A stretch of DNA of 64,000 bases from Bacillota bacterium. GTDB taxonomy: Bacteria; Bacillota; Clostridia; DSM-8532. Made by a program: the position numbers and the translations under genes. Below, piece after piece: positions 7,843-16,208 of the stretch (the first letter of the stretch is position 1; each line of letters starts with the position of its first letter). Under the pieces are notes generated by a model, which searched no databases, was not told where the DNA came from, and saw only the letters and a list, made by a program, of their open reading frames with translations. The stretch spans positions 1-64,000 of the forward strand of contig JAEZJF010000030.1 in the NCBI GenBank assembly GCA_023415825.1, written 5' to 3'.

Positions 7843-9042
7843 TTAAAATTTATGCATATCAACGGTTTGTTTAATGAGCATGGGCTCTGCTTCGAGCCGT
7901 TTTGCCATTTCCCTGCAAGCTTCGTATTTCCCCTTATTGAATTCTCCCGTAAGGGTGGATCGAATCAAGAGGTTCTTAGGTGTATCAAGGGGTGATACAT
8001 ATTCCACAGCGGACACGGTATAGCCAAAGGCCTCAAGTATCATACAACGCAATCCGTCGGTAAGGACATCGGCTAGCCGTGCCTTAAAAACCCCATGCTT
8101 AAGAATCTCCTTAAAGGGCTCATAGGTGTACTGGTTCAAGAGCTCGCAGTGACAGCAGGGCACAGCAACGATTCCTCTGGCCTTGTTGCGGATACCATAG
8201 GCCATGGCATAATCAGTGGCCACATCACAGGCATGAAGGCTGATGACTAAATCGGGCTGGGTCTTGTTGCCGCTCTCATCCTCATAGAGCAGGGTTCGAA
8301 TGTCACCCGTTATAAAGGTCATATTTCGGTAACCCAGCTTCCTGGCAATTTCTTTGGACGAAGAAATAACACCCTCAGAAATATCAATGCCCATAAATCT
8401 GCAGCTTATTTTCATGACCTCTTTAAGATAATAGTTCAGCACAAAGGAGAGATAGGACTTCCCGCAGGCGCAGTCCACAATTTTAAGCTCATTTCTGCCT
8501 CTGATAAGCTCTTTAAGCATGGGCTCCAGAAGCTCAACAAAATGATCGATCTGATTGTATTTCCGGATCATGTCATTTTTGATTTTTCCGTTTTCGGCCA
8601 TGATTCCGATAGCTTTTAATAAATCATCTGCTTTTCCGGGTTTTATGAGATATTCCCGGTTGGAGACTGTGCCGGATTCGGCATGTCCTTTAAAGAGCTG
8701 CTCCCTGTCTTCCTCAAGCCGTTTTGTTTTCATGGTCACGTTTTTAGTATCGGCCTCTATAATAAGGGCTTCGCCCCTGGTTTTATAGGTCAGGATTACT
8801 TTCTCAAAACGGCCTGCAAAGTCAGATACCAGGCTCGGGAGTTCAGAGGGTGCGGCCACCATGCTTCTGCCCTCAAAGCTGATTTTAAGCTGATTTTCTT
8901 CCAAAGTACAGGCCATAGGAAAGGATTTAGTTCCTGACTTAAAATCGCCTGTCAGCTCTTCAAAATAATCCAATTCATCACTCAGGCGATAGGCGATGCC
9001 TTGCACCATGAGATTTAATTTTTGCAGCGCTTGCTTGTCCAT
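7843..9042 (-). CDS. SAM-dependent methyltransferase (Methyltransf_32 type)
   Basis: Start at 9042 is chosen because GAGGAG lies seven bases upstream; an in-frame ATG at 9081 has no such site. The product is 399 residues. The N-terminal 170 residues are a family-specific domain. The Rossmann methyltransferase domain follows: motif I is KIVDCACGKSYLSFVLNY, then FMGIDISEGVI, FITGDIRTL and PDLVISLHACDVATDYA. The Cys-rich VPCCHCELL is typical of this group, which includes METTL25/GSTCD-like proteins. The substrate is not known. It sits 57 bases downstream of a pseudouridine synthase and an rRNA methyltransferase gene, so an RNA role would fit. Confidence 0.85.
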   Translation of the reverse strand: MDKQALQKLNLMVQGIAYRLSDELDYFEELTGDFKSGTKSFPMACTLEENQLKISFEGRSMVAAPSELPSLVSDFAGRFEKVILTYKTRGEALIIEADTKNVTMKTKRLEEDREQLFKGHAESGTVSNREYLIKPGKADDLLKAIGIMAENGKIKNDMIRKYNQIDHFVELLEPMLKELIRGRNELKIVDCACGKSYLSFVLNYYLKEVMKISCRFMGIDISEGVISSSKEIARKLGYRNMTFITGDIRTLLYEDESGNKTQPDLVISLHACDVATDYAMAYGIRNKARGIVAVPCCHCELLNQYTYEPFKEILKHGVFKARLADVLTDGLRCMILEAFGYTVSAVEYVSPLDTPKNLLIRSTLTGEFNKGKYEACREMAKRLEAEPMLIKQTVDMHKF

Positions 9043-9099
9043 TGTCAATCTCCTCGTATTCTGATCTTTTTTCAAATCCATATGCTACAGTCCAAAAGC

Positions 9100-9816
9100 C
9101 TATCCGCCCAGCAAGGAGATTTCTTCGGCTGTGAGCTTCCTGTATTCTCCGGGTTTAAGGGTTTCATCAAGCCAAACCGCACCCATGCGCAAACGTTTCA
9201 AGCTAACCACAGTAGCACCAACGGCCTTGAACATGCGCTTAACCTGATGAAACTTGCCCTCGTAAATTTCAATTCGGGCAACTACGGGGGTTGTACTTGA
9301 AAGATACTCAAGGGTTGCGGGAAGAGCCTTGTAGCCATCACCCAAGAGCACACCCTCCCTAAAAACCTCGACCGACTGCTCTCCCGGAAAGTAATCCAGT
9401 TCCGCTTCATAGAGCTTTTTTACATGTTTTTTGGGTGAAAGCAAATCGTGAGCGAAGATGCCATTATTGGTAATGAGCAAAAGCCCCTCAGTATCCCGGT
9501 CCAACCGTCCAACGGGAAAGACCTCTCTTCTTCTGATACTCTCCGGAAGAAGATCCAAAACGGTCTGAAGGGTTTTATCCTCAGTAGCCGTTATGACCCC
9601 TTTGGGCTTGTTCAGCATATAATAGACGAATTCCTCATATTTTACGGGTTTTCCGTTAATGGAGATCCTATCCTGTTCAGCATCCACATGAGAACCCGGG
9701 TCTTTCTCCGTCTCACCGTTAACTTGAACCAGGCCCTTTCGAATAAGCGTTTTAAGCTCGCTTCGGGATGCTAATCCCTGATCCTTCAGAAATTTATCCA
9801 GGCGTATCTTGGGCAT
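9100..9816 (-). CDS. RsuA/RluB-family pseudouridine synthase
   Basis: 238 residues, the usual length for RsuA. An S4 RNA-binding domain (1-60, RLDKFLKDQGLASRSELKTL) leads into the synthase domain, whose catalytic Asp is in GRLDRDTEGLLLITN. The C-terminal KFHQVKRMFKAVG is the conserved KQ-type motif. The enzyme isomerises a uridine in rRNA, in E. coli RsuA at 16S position 516, though which site this paralogue uses cannot be told here. Its ATG overlaps the stop of the upstream methyltransferase by one base (TGATG), indicating translational coupling; an upstream extension of the frame is therefore rejected. Confidence 0.92.
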   Translation of the reverse strand: MPKIRLDKFLKDQGLASRSELKTLIRKGLVQVNGETEKDPGSHVDAEQDRISINGKPVKYEEFVYYMLNKPKGVITATEDKTLQTVLDLLPESIRRREVFPVGRLDRDTEGLLLITNNGIFAHDLLSPKKHVKKLYEAELDYFPGEQSVEVFREGVLLGDGYKALPATLEYLSSTTPVVARIEIYEGKFHQVKRMFKAVGATVVSLKRLRMGAVWLDETLKPGEYRKLTAEEISLLGG

Positions 9817-11192
9817 CACATCATCCTCCAGCCTTTTGGATAAAGGTTCTTCAGCGTACCGACCTCCTGTTTGGCCCATCCCAGAGGATAGTCCTCCATA
9901 CAGACAACAGTATAACCCTTTTCCCCATCCGAAAAAAGCGTCTCCCCTTTTAAATAGCGTATAATGCTCGGGTCATGCCGTTCAAAGCGCAGGACTCTTT
10001 TGAAATTCTCGGTCTTGGAGGCCGTGACCAGTGATTGAGAGGGTTCGAAGCGCCCTTTTTGATATTCTCCCAGATAAAGCCCTGCCTTCTCCCATTTGAT
10101 CATAGGAACCTCATCCATATACGCGGGCAGTCGATACAGGCTTGCTCCTTTAAGATGGAAAACCCCATCCTCAAAGCCGTTCATATTATTTTCAACAAAA
10201 CCAAAAAAGGACTGAGCGGCTATTTCCGCCTCTTTGGAGGTATACCCCCTATGGGACTCAGTAAGATCGTTGACAGATTTCTGGCCCTTTTTTATGAGGC
10301 GGCAGACAAAATGTCCTTCTCCCCTTGCTTTATGGGGCCATAGGCGGAGCCCCCCTTCTAAGGCAGCATCACCTGATTCGGTCCACTGGGCGCGAGAGGG
10401 TTCAAAACCCCCTATGGGCTCTATTTTGTCCACCGAGAGATCATATGTTTTAATAAAAAACTCAATATTCCTCTCATTTTCATCCGGGTTAAAGGTACAG
10501 GTTGAATACACTATCGTCCCTCCCGGCTTCAGCATAGCATAAGCGGATTCTACAATCTCCCTTTGTATGGCCACACATTCGCTGCTTTTAAATCGGGTAT
10601 AGCTTTGGACAGCTTCCCTGTCCTTTCTAAACATGCCTTCCCCCGAACAGGGTACATCCAATAAGATGCGATCAAAGAATTCCGGGTAAATTTTTTGGAG
10701 CTTTTGCGGTGTTTCGTTGACCACAAAGGTATTGGAAAGACCCATGAGCTCTACATTCTTAACCAGTGCCTTCACGCGTTTCGGGCTGATATCGTTGGTA
10801 ACCAAAAGCCCCTTGCTTTGCATCTGATTTCCTAAATGGGTGGTTTTCCCGCCCGGAGCGGCACAAAGATCCAGAACTTTTTCTCCGGGCTTTGGGGATA
10901 GCGCCTGGGCGGGCATCATGGCGCTGGGCTCCTGAATATAATAAAGCCCGGCGTGATAGGCCGGAAGCTTGCCAAAGGACTCTCCTTCGGGATAGTAAAA
11001 GCCCTGAGGTACCCACGGGATGGGATCAAGTTTTTTATCCATAAGCTTTAGAAAGTCGACCGGCTGTATTTTCAAGGTATTTATTCTGATACCGTAATGG
11101 CGTTTTTCGTCAAAGGAAGCTTTAAAAGCCTGGTATTCTTCATCATTCATCAGACTTTTAAAGCTTTCTTCAAAAAATTCGGGCAAATTCAT
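9816..11192 (-). CDS. rsmF: RsmF/YebU-type rRNA (cytosine-C5) methyltransferase
   Basis: 458 residues. The NOL1/NOP2/Sun methyltransferase core spans about residues 30-310, with the SAM motif VLDLCAAPGGKTTHLGNQM, motif IV LLDVPCSGEGMFRK (Cys that aids release) and motif VI YSTCTFNPDENE (nucleophilic Cys). The GMFR after PCSGE and the C-terminal PUA-like/RsmF_B domains (about 330-458) point to RsmF rather than RsmB. It would make 5-methylcytosine in 16S rRNA. It is first in a run with the overlapping pseudouridine synthase gene. Confidence 0.9.
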   Translation of the reverse strand: MNLPEFFEESFKSLMNDEEYQAFKASFDEKRHYGIRINTLKIQPVDFLKLMDKKLDPIPWVPQGFYYPEGESFGKLPAYHAGLYYIQEPSAMMPAQALSPKPGEKVLDLCAAPGGKTTHLGNQMQSKGLLVTNDISPKRVKALVKNVELMGLSNTFVVNETPQKLQKIYPEFFDRILLDVPCSGEGMFRKDREAVQSYTRFKSSECVAIQREIVESAYAMLKPGGTIVYSTCTFNPDENERNIEFFIKTYDLSVDKIEPIGGFEPSRAQWTESGDAALEGGLRLWPHKARGEGHFVCRLIKKGQKSVNDLTESHRGYTSKEAEIAAQSFFGFVENNMNGFEDGVFHLKGASLYRLPAYMDEVPMIKWEKAGLYLGEYQKGRFEPSQSLVTASKTENFKRVLRFERHDPSIIRYLKGETLFSDGEKGYTVVCMEDYPLGWAKQEVGTLKNLYPKGWRMM

Positions 11193-11239
11193 TTTGCTAC
11201 TCCTTAATTTGTTATATAATAATATTATCCGTTACCAGA

Positions 11240-11301
11240 GTTCGTTCCTAAAAGAACGAACAACAAGCCTCGACCCACTAGCGAAATCAAAGATTTCGAA
11301 C
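11240..11301. repeat. Intergenic mosaic repeat with hairpins
   Basis: A non-coding stretch holding an 8-base palindrome (GTTCGTTC / GAACGAAC around CTAAAA), then CAAGCCTCGACCC, which recurs at 19154, then GAAATCAAAGATTTCGAAC, which recurs inverted at 29244. The last block is itself a hairpin (GAAATC-AAA-GATTTC). It lies between divergent genes. It appears to be built from short blocks reshuffled in other intergenic regions of the window. Confidence 0.5.
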
Positions 11302-11375
11302 GGATCCCAAATTATTGATACTTCGTATTAATGAATATATAAAATCAAACGCAATGCAAAGGCGCAAGGGGTTAT

Positions 11376-11810
11376 ATGGAGCTTGACAAATTTAGTGTGA
11401 CATCCTGCCTAGAATATACACCCCAAAGTATTGATTCCTTCATTAGCATGTGTGAAGGTCTGATTGCCTGCGTCACCAATGACTCCAGCACACAGTTTAT
11501 CCTTAAAAATGCCATCGATGAATTCACCATCAATGCCATGGAGCATGGCTATAATAAAGCCTCAGGTCTTGTAACCGTAAACGTCCAGCGTTTTGCAGAC
11601 CACATTGCCCTGGAGATTATGGACCAGGGTGTCGGCGTGGATTTGACAAAGGTTCGGTTTGACCGGGAGGCCCACTCCGTCGACGATTTGAACTCCAGAG
11701 GCTGGGCGCTGTCCATACTTCATCACATAGCAGGCAGAATAGACATTGCACCCAATAATCCTTCCGGTTCCATCATCTCTCTCAGTATCCCCGTTCCTCT
11801 CAATATTTAA
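11376..11810 (+). CDS. RsbW-like ATP-binding regulator (anti-sigma factor type)
   Basis: 144 residues of the GHKL HATPase_c_2 fold. The N box is KNAIDEFTINAMEHGYNKA and the G1 box is EIMDQGVGVDL, followed by SRGWALSILHHIAG. There is no sensor or dimerisation domain, as in RsbW/SpoIIAB serine kinases that hold sigma factors or anti-anti-sigma proteins. No STAS partner or sigma factor gene is beside it, so its target is unknown. It is preceded by AAGGGG and converges on the pyr genes. Confidence 0.8.
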   Translation: MELDKFSVTSCLEYTPQSIDSFISMCEGLIACVTNDSSTQFILKNAIDEFTINAMEHGYNKASGLVTVNVQRFADHIALEIMDQGVGVDLTKVRFDREAHSVDDLNSRGWALSILHHIAGRIDIAPNNPSGSIISLSIPVPLNI

Positions 11811-11833
11811 CAGCCCCTATTTACATTAGTTCA

Positions 11834-12685
11834 CTAAGCATCATATAATTTATTATCAATAAGAAGCTTGGCACGCTCTGCAGTCTTCCCACCCTCACCT
11901 AACGCTTCTGAAAGAAAAGAGGGGTGCTCCTTTAAAAAGCGCTTCATAGATCCATCGGGATCATTCATATAGTCCAATACAAGCTTGAGCTGGGCATTAT
12001 CGATATAACCCTCTTTGCATGCCCTGTCAAAAACTTCCGGCGCAATAGCAACAAGGGCATGAGAACTGACTCCCAGTTTTCCGAGAACCTCCGCCCCTCC
12101 CTGTAGTCTGTCCACTACCACAAGGCTCCATTTCATATTACCATTCAATTGTCTGATAGCAGGCACCCAGGCTCTTTCATAGCTGGAAGCCGTGGTTATG
12201 AGGTCAGCCACATGTAATACTTTCGCGCCTTCAAGCCCGCCTGCCGTTTCCGAGCACCCATCCCGGTAAATGACAGCCGACATGTCCTTAAACAGTGTGA
12301 TGTGGGGCTTTCCTAAAATTTCTGCAACCAGGAAGGAGAAAAACCAGTCCCTTCGCTCGCCTCCGGAAACATATGCGATTTCCTCGACCTTCAAATTGCT
12401 CCTGATATAAGATACCAAAGCATCAATTGTTCCTTTAAACACAGGATCCGACAGATAGTTTTCCTTTGACAGGCGATGAAATTCTTTTGAACAGGCCAGC
12501 TTGTTTTCCTTGAGTCTGTCAATTACAGCGAGAAAGGCATTGGCTTTTTCCTCACTGCCATAAAGGAAATGGGTATTGATATAATAAGGACCGATCTTGC
12601 CGGAAGTATACCAAAAAGGCTTGTCCTCCGGACAGACGCGTACGGCCTTTGTTTTAAACAGGTAACCCGTGAGTGCTTGATTCAT
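11834..12685 (-). CDS. pyrE: Orotate phosphoribosyltransferase-like protein
   Basis: 283 residues, longer than the typical 190-230 for PyrE. The phosphoribosyltransferase region is in the middle, with IAYVSGGERRDWFFSFLVA and the degenerate PRPP loop VLHVADLITTASS (the usual form is close to VEDVITTG). FWYTSGKIGPYYINTHF near the N-terminus matches the start of orotate phosphoribosyltransferases (F.L.SG..SP.Y). It directly follows pyrD (16-base gap), which supports the last but one step of UMP synthesis, orotate plus PRPP to OMP. The altered PRPP motif leaves activity uncertain. Confidence 0.7.
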   Translation of the reverse strand: MNQALTGYLFKTKAVRVCPEDKPFWYTSGKIGPYYINTHFLYGSEEKANAFLAVIDRLKENKLACSKEFHRLSKENYLSDPVFKGTIDALVSYIRSNLKVEEIAYVSGGERRDWFFSFLVAEILGKPHITLFKDMSAVIYRDGCSETAGGLEGAKVLHVADLITTASSYERAWVPAIRQLNGNMKWSLVVVDRLQGGAEVLGKLGVSSHALVAIAPEVFDRACKEGYIDNAQLKLVLDYMNDPDGSMKRFLKEHPSFLSEALGEGGKTAERAKLLIDNKLYDA

Positions 12686-12701
12686 ACTCTATACCTCTCC
12701 C

Positions 12702-13622
12702 TCAATCTATAATGAGACCGCCGACAATTTGGTCGATTGCGGTAAAACCATTTTCGAGCATATAGGCTTCTATTCCCTCAACAGTCTCGACCCAAGCCAT
12801 GGGATTGACAAAGCCTGCTGTCCCAATCATAATAGCCGAGGCACCCGCCAGTAAAAATTCCACGGCATCGGTCCCGTTTGAGATGCCTCCCATGCCGATA
12901 ATGGGAATCTTAACGGCCTTGGAGACCTGATAGACCATTCTAAGTGCCACCGGCTTAACAGCAGGACCTGAAAGGCCTCCGGTTACATTGCCCAATACCG
13001 GTCTGCGTGATTTGGCATCAATGGCCATACCCAGCAGGGTATTAATGAGAGAAACCGTATCAGCTCCTGCTTCTTCAGCTGCTTTTGCAATTTCGGTGAT
13101 ATCGGTGACATTGGGAGTAAGCTTTACAATAAGGGGTTTTTTAGAAAATCGCTTTACCCTTCCGACCACCTGGCCTACACCCTCGGGAGTACTGCCGAAG
13201 CTCATGCATCCCTGCTTGACATTGGGACATGACAAATTGAGCTCAATGGCATCCACATCAGCCTCTGAGAGAATTTTAACCATGCTTTCATATTCTTCAA
13301 CTGTATTACCTGAAGCATTAGCAATAATGGCAGTATCGTACCTGCGAATAAAAGGAATTTCTTTTTCAATAAAAGCATGGACACCGGGGTTCTGAAGCCC
13401 TACACTATTTAGAATACCGGCAGGAGTCTCAGCTATACGGGGCGGGGCATTCCCTTTACGGGGTAAGGGGGTTAAACCCTTTACAGCAATCCCACCCAAC
13501 CGGTTCAGGTCAAAATACTGGCTGTACTCCCTTCCGAATCCGAAAGCACCGGAGGCTGCAATAACTGGATTTTTCAGTTGAAGCCCTGCTATATTAACTG
13601 CAAGGCTTATGTTTTTACTCAT
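12702..13622 (-). CDS. pyrD: Dihydroorotate dehydrogenase B, catalytic subunit
   Basis: 306 residues, the normal size for type 1B. It is an FMN barrel; KNPVIAASGAFGFG, AIELNLSCPNVKQG with the catalytic-loop Cys, KLTPNVTDI and IPIIGMGGISNGTDAVEFL are all diagnostic. It oxidises dihydroorotate to orotate in the cytoplasm and passes electrons to NAD+ through PyrK, encoded 54 bases upstream in the same operon. The order pyrK-pyrD-pyrE is the usual clostridial one. Confidence 0.96.
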   Translation of the reverse strand: MSKNISLAVNIAGLQLKNPVIAASGAFGFGREYSQYFDLNRLGGIAVKGLTPLPRKGNAPPRIAETPAGILNSVGLQNPGVHAFIEKEIPFIRRYDTAIIANASGNTVEEYESMVKILSEADVDAIELNLSCPNVKQGCMSFGSTPEGVGQVVGRVKRFSKKPLIVKLTPNVTDITEIAKAAEEAGADTVSLINTLLGMAIDAKSRRPVLGNVTGGLSGPAVKPVALRMVYQVSKAVKIPIIGMGGISNGTDAVEFLLAGASAIMIGTAGFVNPMAWVETVEGIEAYMLENGFTAIDQIVGGLIID

Positions 13623-13676
13623 GCTTTGACTCCTTGAGGTCCTTGATGCCAGACCTTCTCAATCATCGTTAAATAA

Positions 13677-14453
13677 TCAATCGAATATGACTTCCTCGCC
13701 TCTGAAGACCGGACCATCCTTACATACATGACTATAATCCCAATCATCTTCTGTACGGGTCTTGCAGGCACAGACCAAGCAGGCTCCTATACCGCAGCCC
13801 ATACGCTGTTCCATGGAAACCTCACAGGGAATATTCCGCTCCAGGAGCATTTTTACCCCAAGCTTCATCATGATTGTGGGGCCGCAAAAGTAGACCATGT
13901 CTACCCGCTCTTGCTGAAGCTTCTGCTCTAAAAGAGATGTAACAAAGCCCTTTTCACCGTAACTGCCATCATCTGTTGCTATAAGAAGCTCGTCAGAATG
14001 CTTTTTAAATTTATCCTCAAGAACCACCAGCTCGTGATTTCTGAAGCCTAGTATGGCCGTTTTTTTACGGGCCGGATGATCCTTTAGAAGCTGAAGTAAA
14101 GGAAATGTACCAATTCCACCCCCAACAACCACGATATGCTCATGCTCGGGATTAATGGTAAAGCCCTTTCCTAAAGGCCCCATGACATCCACCTCATCAT
14201 CGGCCTCAAAGGCACACAAAAGGCTCGTACCTTCGCCTCTTACCTGATAGACAATATCGAAGGTATGGTGTTCCCGGTCAATGGAGCAAATACTGATAGG
14301 CCTTCTTAAATAGGCGTTCAGGCCCTGGCAGCATTTAATATTGACGAACTGACCGGCTTGGGCGGTATGGGCGATATCCTCCGATTTTATGCGAATCAGA
14401 AAGGTATCGCTATTAAGCTGTTTGACCTTCTTAATCTTTTTTTGAAACCTCAT
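13677..14453 (-). CDS. pyrK: Dihydroorotate dehydrogenase B, electron-transfer subunit
   Basis: 258 residues. A ferredoxin-reductase-like FAD domain (1-100, with YLRRPISICS), an NAD domain (about 100-210, HIVVVGGGIGTFPLL and FCGPTIMM) and a C-terminal [2Fe-2S] site, MGCGIGACLVCACKT followed by HVCKDGPVF, which provides the four Cys. This is the full PyrK arrangement. GGAGG precedes the ATG. It is first in the pyr operon here. No PyrR-binding leader was recognised upstream. Confidence 0.96.
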   Translation of the reverse strand: MRFQKKIKKVKQLNSDTFLIRIKSEDIAHTAQAGQFVNIKCCQGLNAYLRRPISICSIDREHHTFDIVYQVRGEGTSLLCAFEADDEVDVMGPLGKGFTINPEHEHIVVVGGGIGTFPLLQLLKDHPARKKTAILGFRNHELVVLEDKFKKHSDELLIATDDGSYGEKGFVTSLLEQKLQQERVDMVYFCGPTIMMKLGVKMLLERNIPCEVSMEQRMGCGIGACLVCACKTRTEDDWDYSHVCKDGPVFRGEEVIFD

Positions 14454-14574
14454 GAATGTCCTCCAAATATTGGCAAGTCACAGGCATTGTAAATAATCAC
14501 ATTATAACAATCGTTGTCCCCAAGAGCAATAATTAATCACTATTTATGGAATAACAGATTTTGTGGTTGCATAT

Positions 14575-14665
14575 GAAAGAAAAAATCCGGATTTTGGCCA
14601 AATTGAGCTAATTCCCGGACTTTTATTGTGAATACAACAAGGTTCCCGGGACCCGCAAGCAATCT
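14575..14665 (-). terminator. Palindrome-rich terminator region after coiled-coil gene
   Basis: Read on the minus strand, an ACCCGC/GCGGGT hairpin with an inner GCAA/TTGC stem (14650-14682) is followed by AAAATCCGGATTTT, a palindrome that runs into TTTTTTC (about 14580-14595). The T-rich end after the second dyad makes an intrinsic terminator for the coiled-coil gene likely. The exact functional stem is not certain. Confidence 0.4.
14634..14648 (-). repeat. Dispersed 15-base repeat, copy A
   Basis: On the minus strand CGGGAACCTTGTTGT followed by ATTCACAAT. The same 15 bases followed by TATCACAAT occur at 18366-18380 on the plus strand. Both are intergenic. The match is short but exact and flanked by further similarity. 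Confidence 0.45.
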
Positions 14666-14711
14666 TTGTTTGCGTAAGCGGGTGGGGTTCTTATTTTTAA
14701 GGTCGATATGA

Positions 14712-15017
14712 TCATTTGAGAGCTTTTAAGACGGTTATTTCACCTTCCTGGTCTGCAATCTTCGACTTGAGGTCTGATAACTGATCCGCAATTTCTTCTT
14801 GGCCTTCAGCAAGCTGTTTATACCCATCCAGGAGAGCCTCTACTTTTGGGACGAGACCATTTTCAAGCTTTGCCACTTGATTACCTACAGTCCGAATTTC
14901 ATTTCTTACAGAGTCGATATCATTTCTTACAGTGCAAATATCATTTTTTACAGAGCCAATATCATTTTTAATTTCAGCATACATTTTTTCAAGAAGCTCA
15001 AAAATTTTCTCTTCCAC
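14712..15017 (-). CDS. Coiled-coil protein built on 7-residue repeats
   Basis: 101 residues, almost wholly heptad-patterned. Residues 16-43 repeat a seven-residue unit (KNDIGSV, KNDICTV, RNDIDSV, RNEIRTV), mirrored at DNA level by 21-base tandem units. The rest continues as coiled coil (KLENGLVPKVEALLDGY, LSDLKSKIADQEGEI). There is no signal peptide or membrane segment. Such proteins are common in clostridia, often annotated only as hypothetical. It stands alone between pyrK and the PHP gene. No function is assigned. Confidence 0.75.
   Translation of the reverse strand: MEEKIFELLEKMYAEIKNDIGSVKNDICTVRNDIDSVRNEIRTVGNQVAKLENGLVPKVEALLDGYKQLAEGQEEIADQLSDLKSKIADQEGEITVLKALK
14878..14982 (-). repeat. 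21-base tandem repeats inside the coiled-coil gene
   Basis: On the plus strand, units beginning TCATTT(C/T)TTACAG start at 14899, 14920 and 14941, with degenerate units at 14878 and 14962. Each encodes one heptad, so copy number changes would lengthen or shorten the coiled coil without a frameshift. Confidence 0.7.
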
Positions 15018-15124
15018 GCTATCACCCTAAAATATTGTATCATATATTTTATGCTTTGATAGACTTCATTTCATTTAGTGTTATCCGGATATCAAGAATA
15101 CCATGGACTTGGGAGCATTAGCTT

Positions 15125-15832
15125 TTAGCTAAGCAATTTAAGAAGCGCATCAACGCTTTTTTCAGTTAGCTCCAGAGATACGTCTTGCTCAAGTATATCT
15201 TGCAGGAAATGAGCATCCGATGAGCGTAAGAAAGAATAGTTCTCAAGCTCGGGGTGATTTTGAAGAAAATCTTGAAGGTTGCAGTTTTTTGAACACTCCA
15301 AAAAACGAAAGTCATATTCTTCTGGGATTACCCCCAGCGTATTGAGCATACTGTATGATTCACGGTTAACATGGGCAGGAAGTACTGCCCCTCCCAAGCC
15401 TCTGACAAGCCTAAGCGCTGTCTCGGTATCCAGATTACACGCCCCCGAAAGAAGGCGTTCTTCCCGGCCGATCTCTTGATCCGACTCGTCCATAATAATT
15501 TGTGAACCGAAAATATCCTCCCGGTTTTTTATAGGGGATAGATTTTCATAGACTGTTTTCTCAAAGGCCAGTACTTGCGTAAGATCAGGGAATAAGCAAA
15601 CAAGATGAATTTCTTCAGACGTACAAAGCTCCATTCCCGGAACCACCAAAAGCCCCGCCTGATTCCCCAACCTGATTACAGCGCCTGTATTATGAGCCGA
15701 GTTATGATCGGTTATGGCGATAATATCAAGACCCTTTATAAGCGCCATATTGACAATGTTATTTGGGGTCATGTCCTCATCGGCGCATGGGGACAAACAG
15801 GTATGGAGATGCAGGTCAATCCAATATTTCAT
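15125..15832 (-). CDS. PHP-domain metal-dependent phosphoesterase
   Basis: 235 residues. The PHP metal motifs are present: DLHLHTCLSPC (residues 5-15), AITDHNSAHN (about 40-49), GMELCTSEEIH, PAHVNR and SSDAHF near the C-terminus. These ligate two or three metal ions for phosphoester hydrolysis. Its start overlaps the stop of the DRTGG gene by four bases (ATGA), so it is the last gene of the hydrogenase-sensor operon. PHP proteins recur in this gene neighbourhood in other clostridia; the substrate is not known. Confidence 0.88.
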   Translation of the reverse strand: MKYWIDLHLHTCLSPCADEDMTPNNIVNMALIKGLDIIAITDHNSAHNTGAVIRLGNQAGLLVVPGMELCTSEEIHLVCLFPDLTQVLAFEKTVYENLSPIKNREDIFGSQIIMDESDQEIGREERLLSGACNLDTETALRLVRGLGGAVLPAHVNRESYSMLNTLGVIPEEYDFRFLECSKNCNLQDFLQNHPELENYSFLRSSDAHFLQDILEQDVSLELTEKSVDALLKLLS

Positions 15833-16173
15833 GATGCTTCTTCAAGTACCATAAGTACTTCATGGCAAACCTTGGCCGAGCTCGACGGGCATGAAAGGAA
15901 AGCCACGCCTTTATCAAGCGCCCTGTCAATTGTTTGCTGTTCTATTTCGATATTCTCGGGAATAAGCACGCAGGCTGCATCCGTCAGGGATGCTACCGCA
16001 ACCACATTCAAATTGGTATGCACCGTTACCCAGAGATTACCCTGCTGTACCTTGGCCATGGCATGGCTTAATAAATCACAGGCATAAACCCCTGTCACAG
16101 TGGTTTTTAAGCGTTCAGCCTCACCTGAAACAATTTTATAGCCCAACCTTCGGGCCAATTCTTCTATGGTCAT
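15829..16173 (-). CDS. DRTGG-domain protein
   Basis: 114 residues consisting of one DRTGG-type domain, a fold that also occurs at the middle of phosphotransacetylases and CBS-pyrophosphatases. VTGVYACDLLSHAMAKVQQGNLWVTVHTNLNVV is the family's core; I cite it as residues 26-58 with the key stretch DLLSHAMAKVQQGNLW. It follows the hydrogenase-like gene and overlaps the PHP gene by four bases. A second DRTGG protein is encoded in the same operon. They are probably ligand-binding regulators of the sensor system. Confidence 0.8.
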   Translation of the reverse strand: MTIEELARRLGYKIVSGEAERLKTTVTGVYACDLLSHAMAKVQQGNLWVTVHTNLNVVAVASLTDAACVLIPENIEIEQQTIDRALDKGVAFLSCPSSSAKVCHEVLMVLEEAS

Positions 16174-16208
16174 CTTGTTCCTCTTTCCTGAATGCTTTAT
16201 ATTTGTAA

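Noticed and set aside
14878..14982. CRISPR-like repeats
   Set aside because: The 21-base units are contiguous, lie in frame in a gene and have no spacers.
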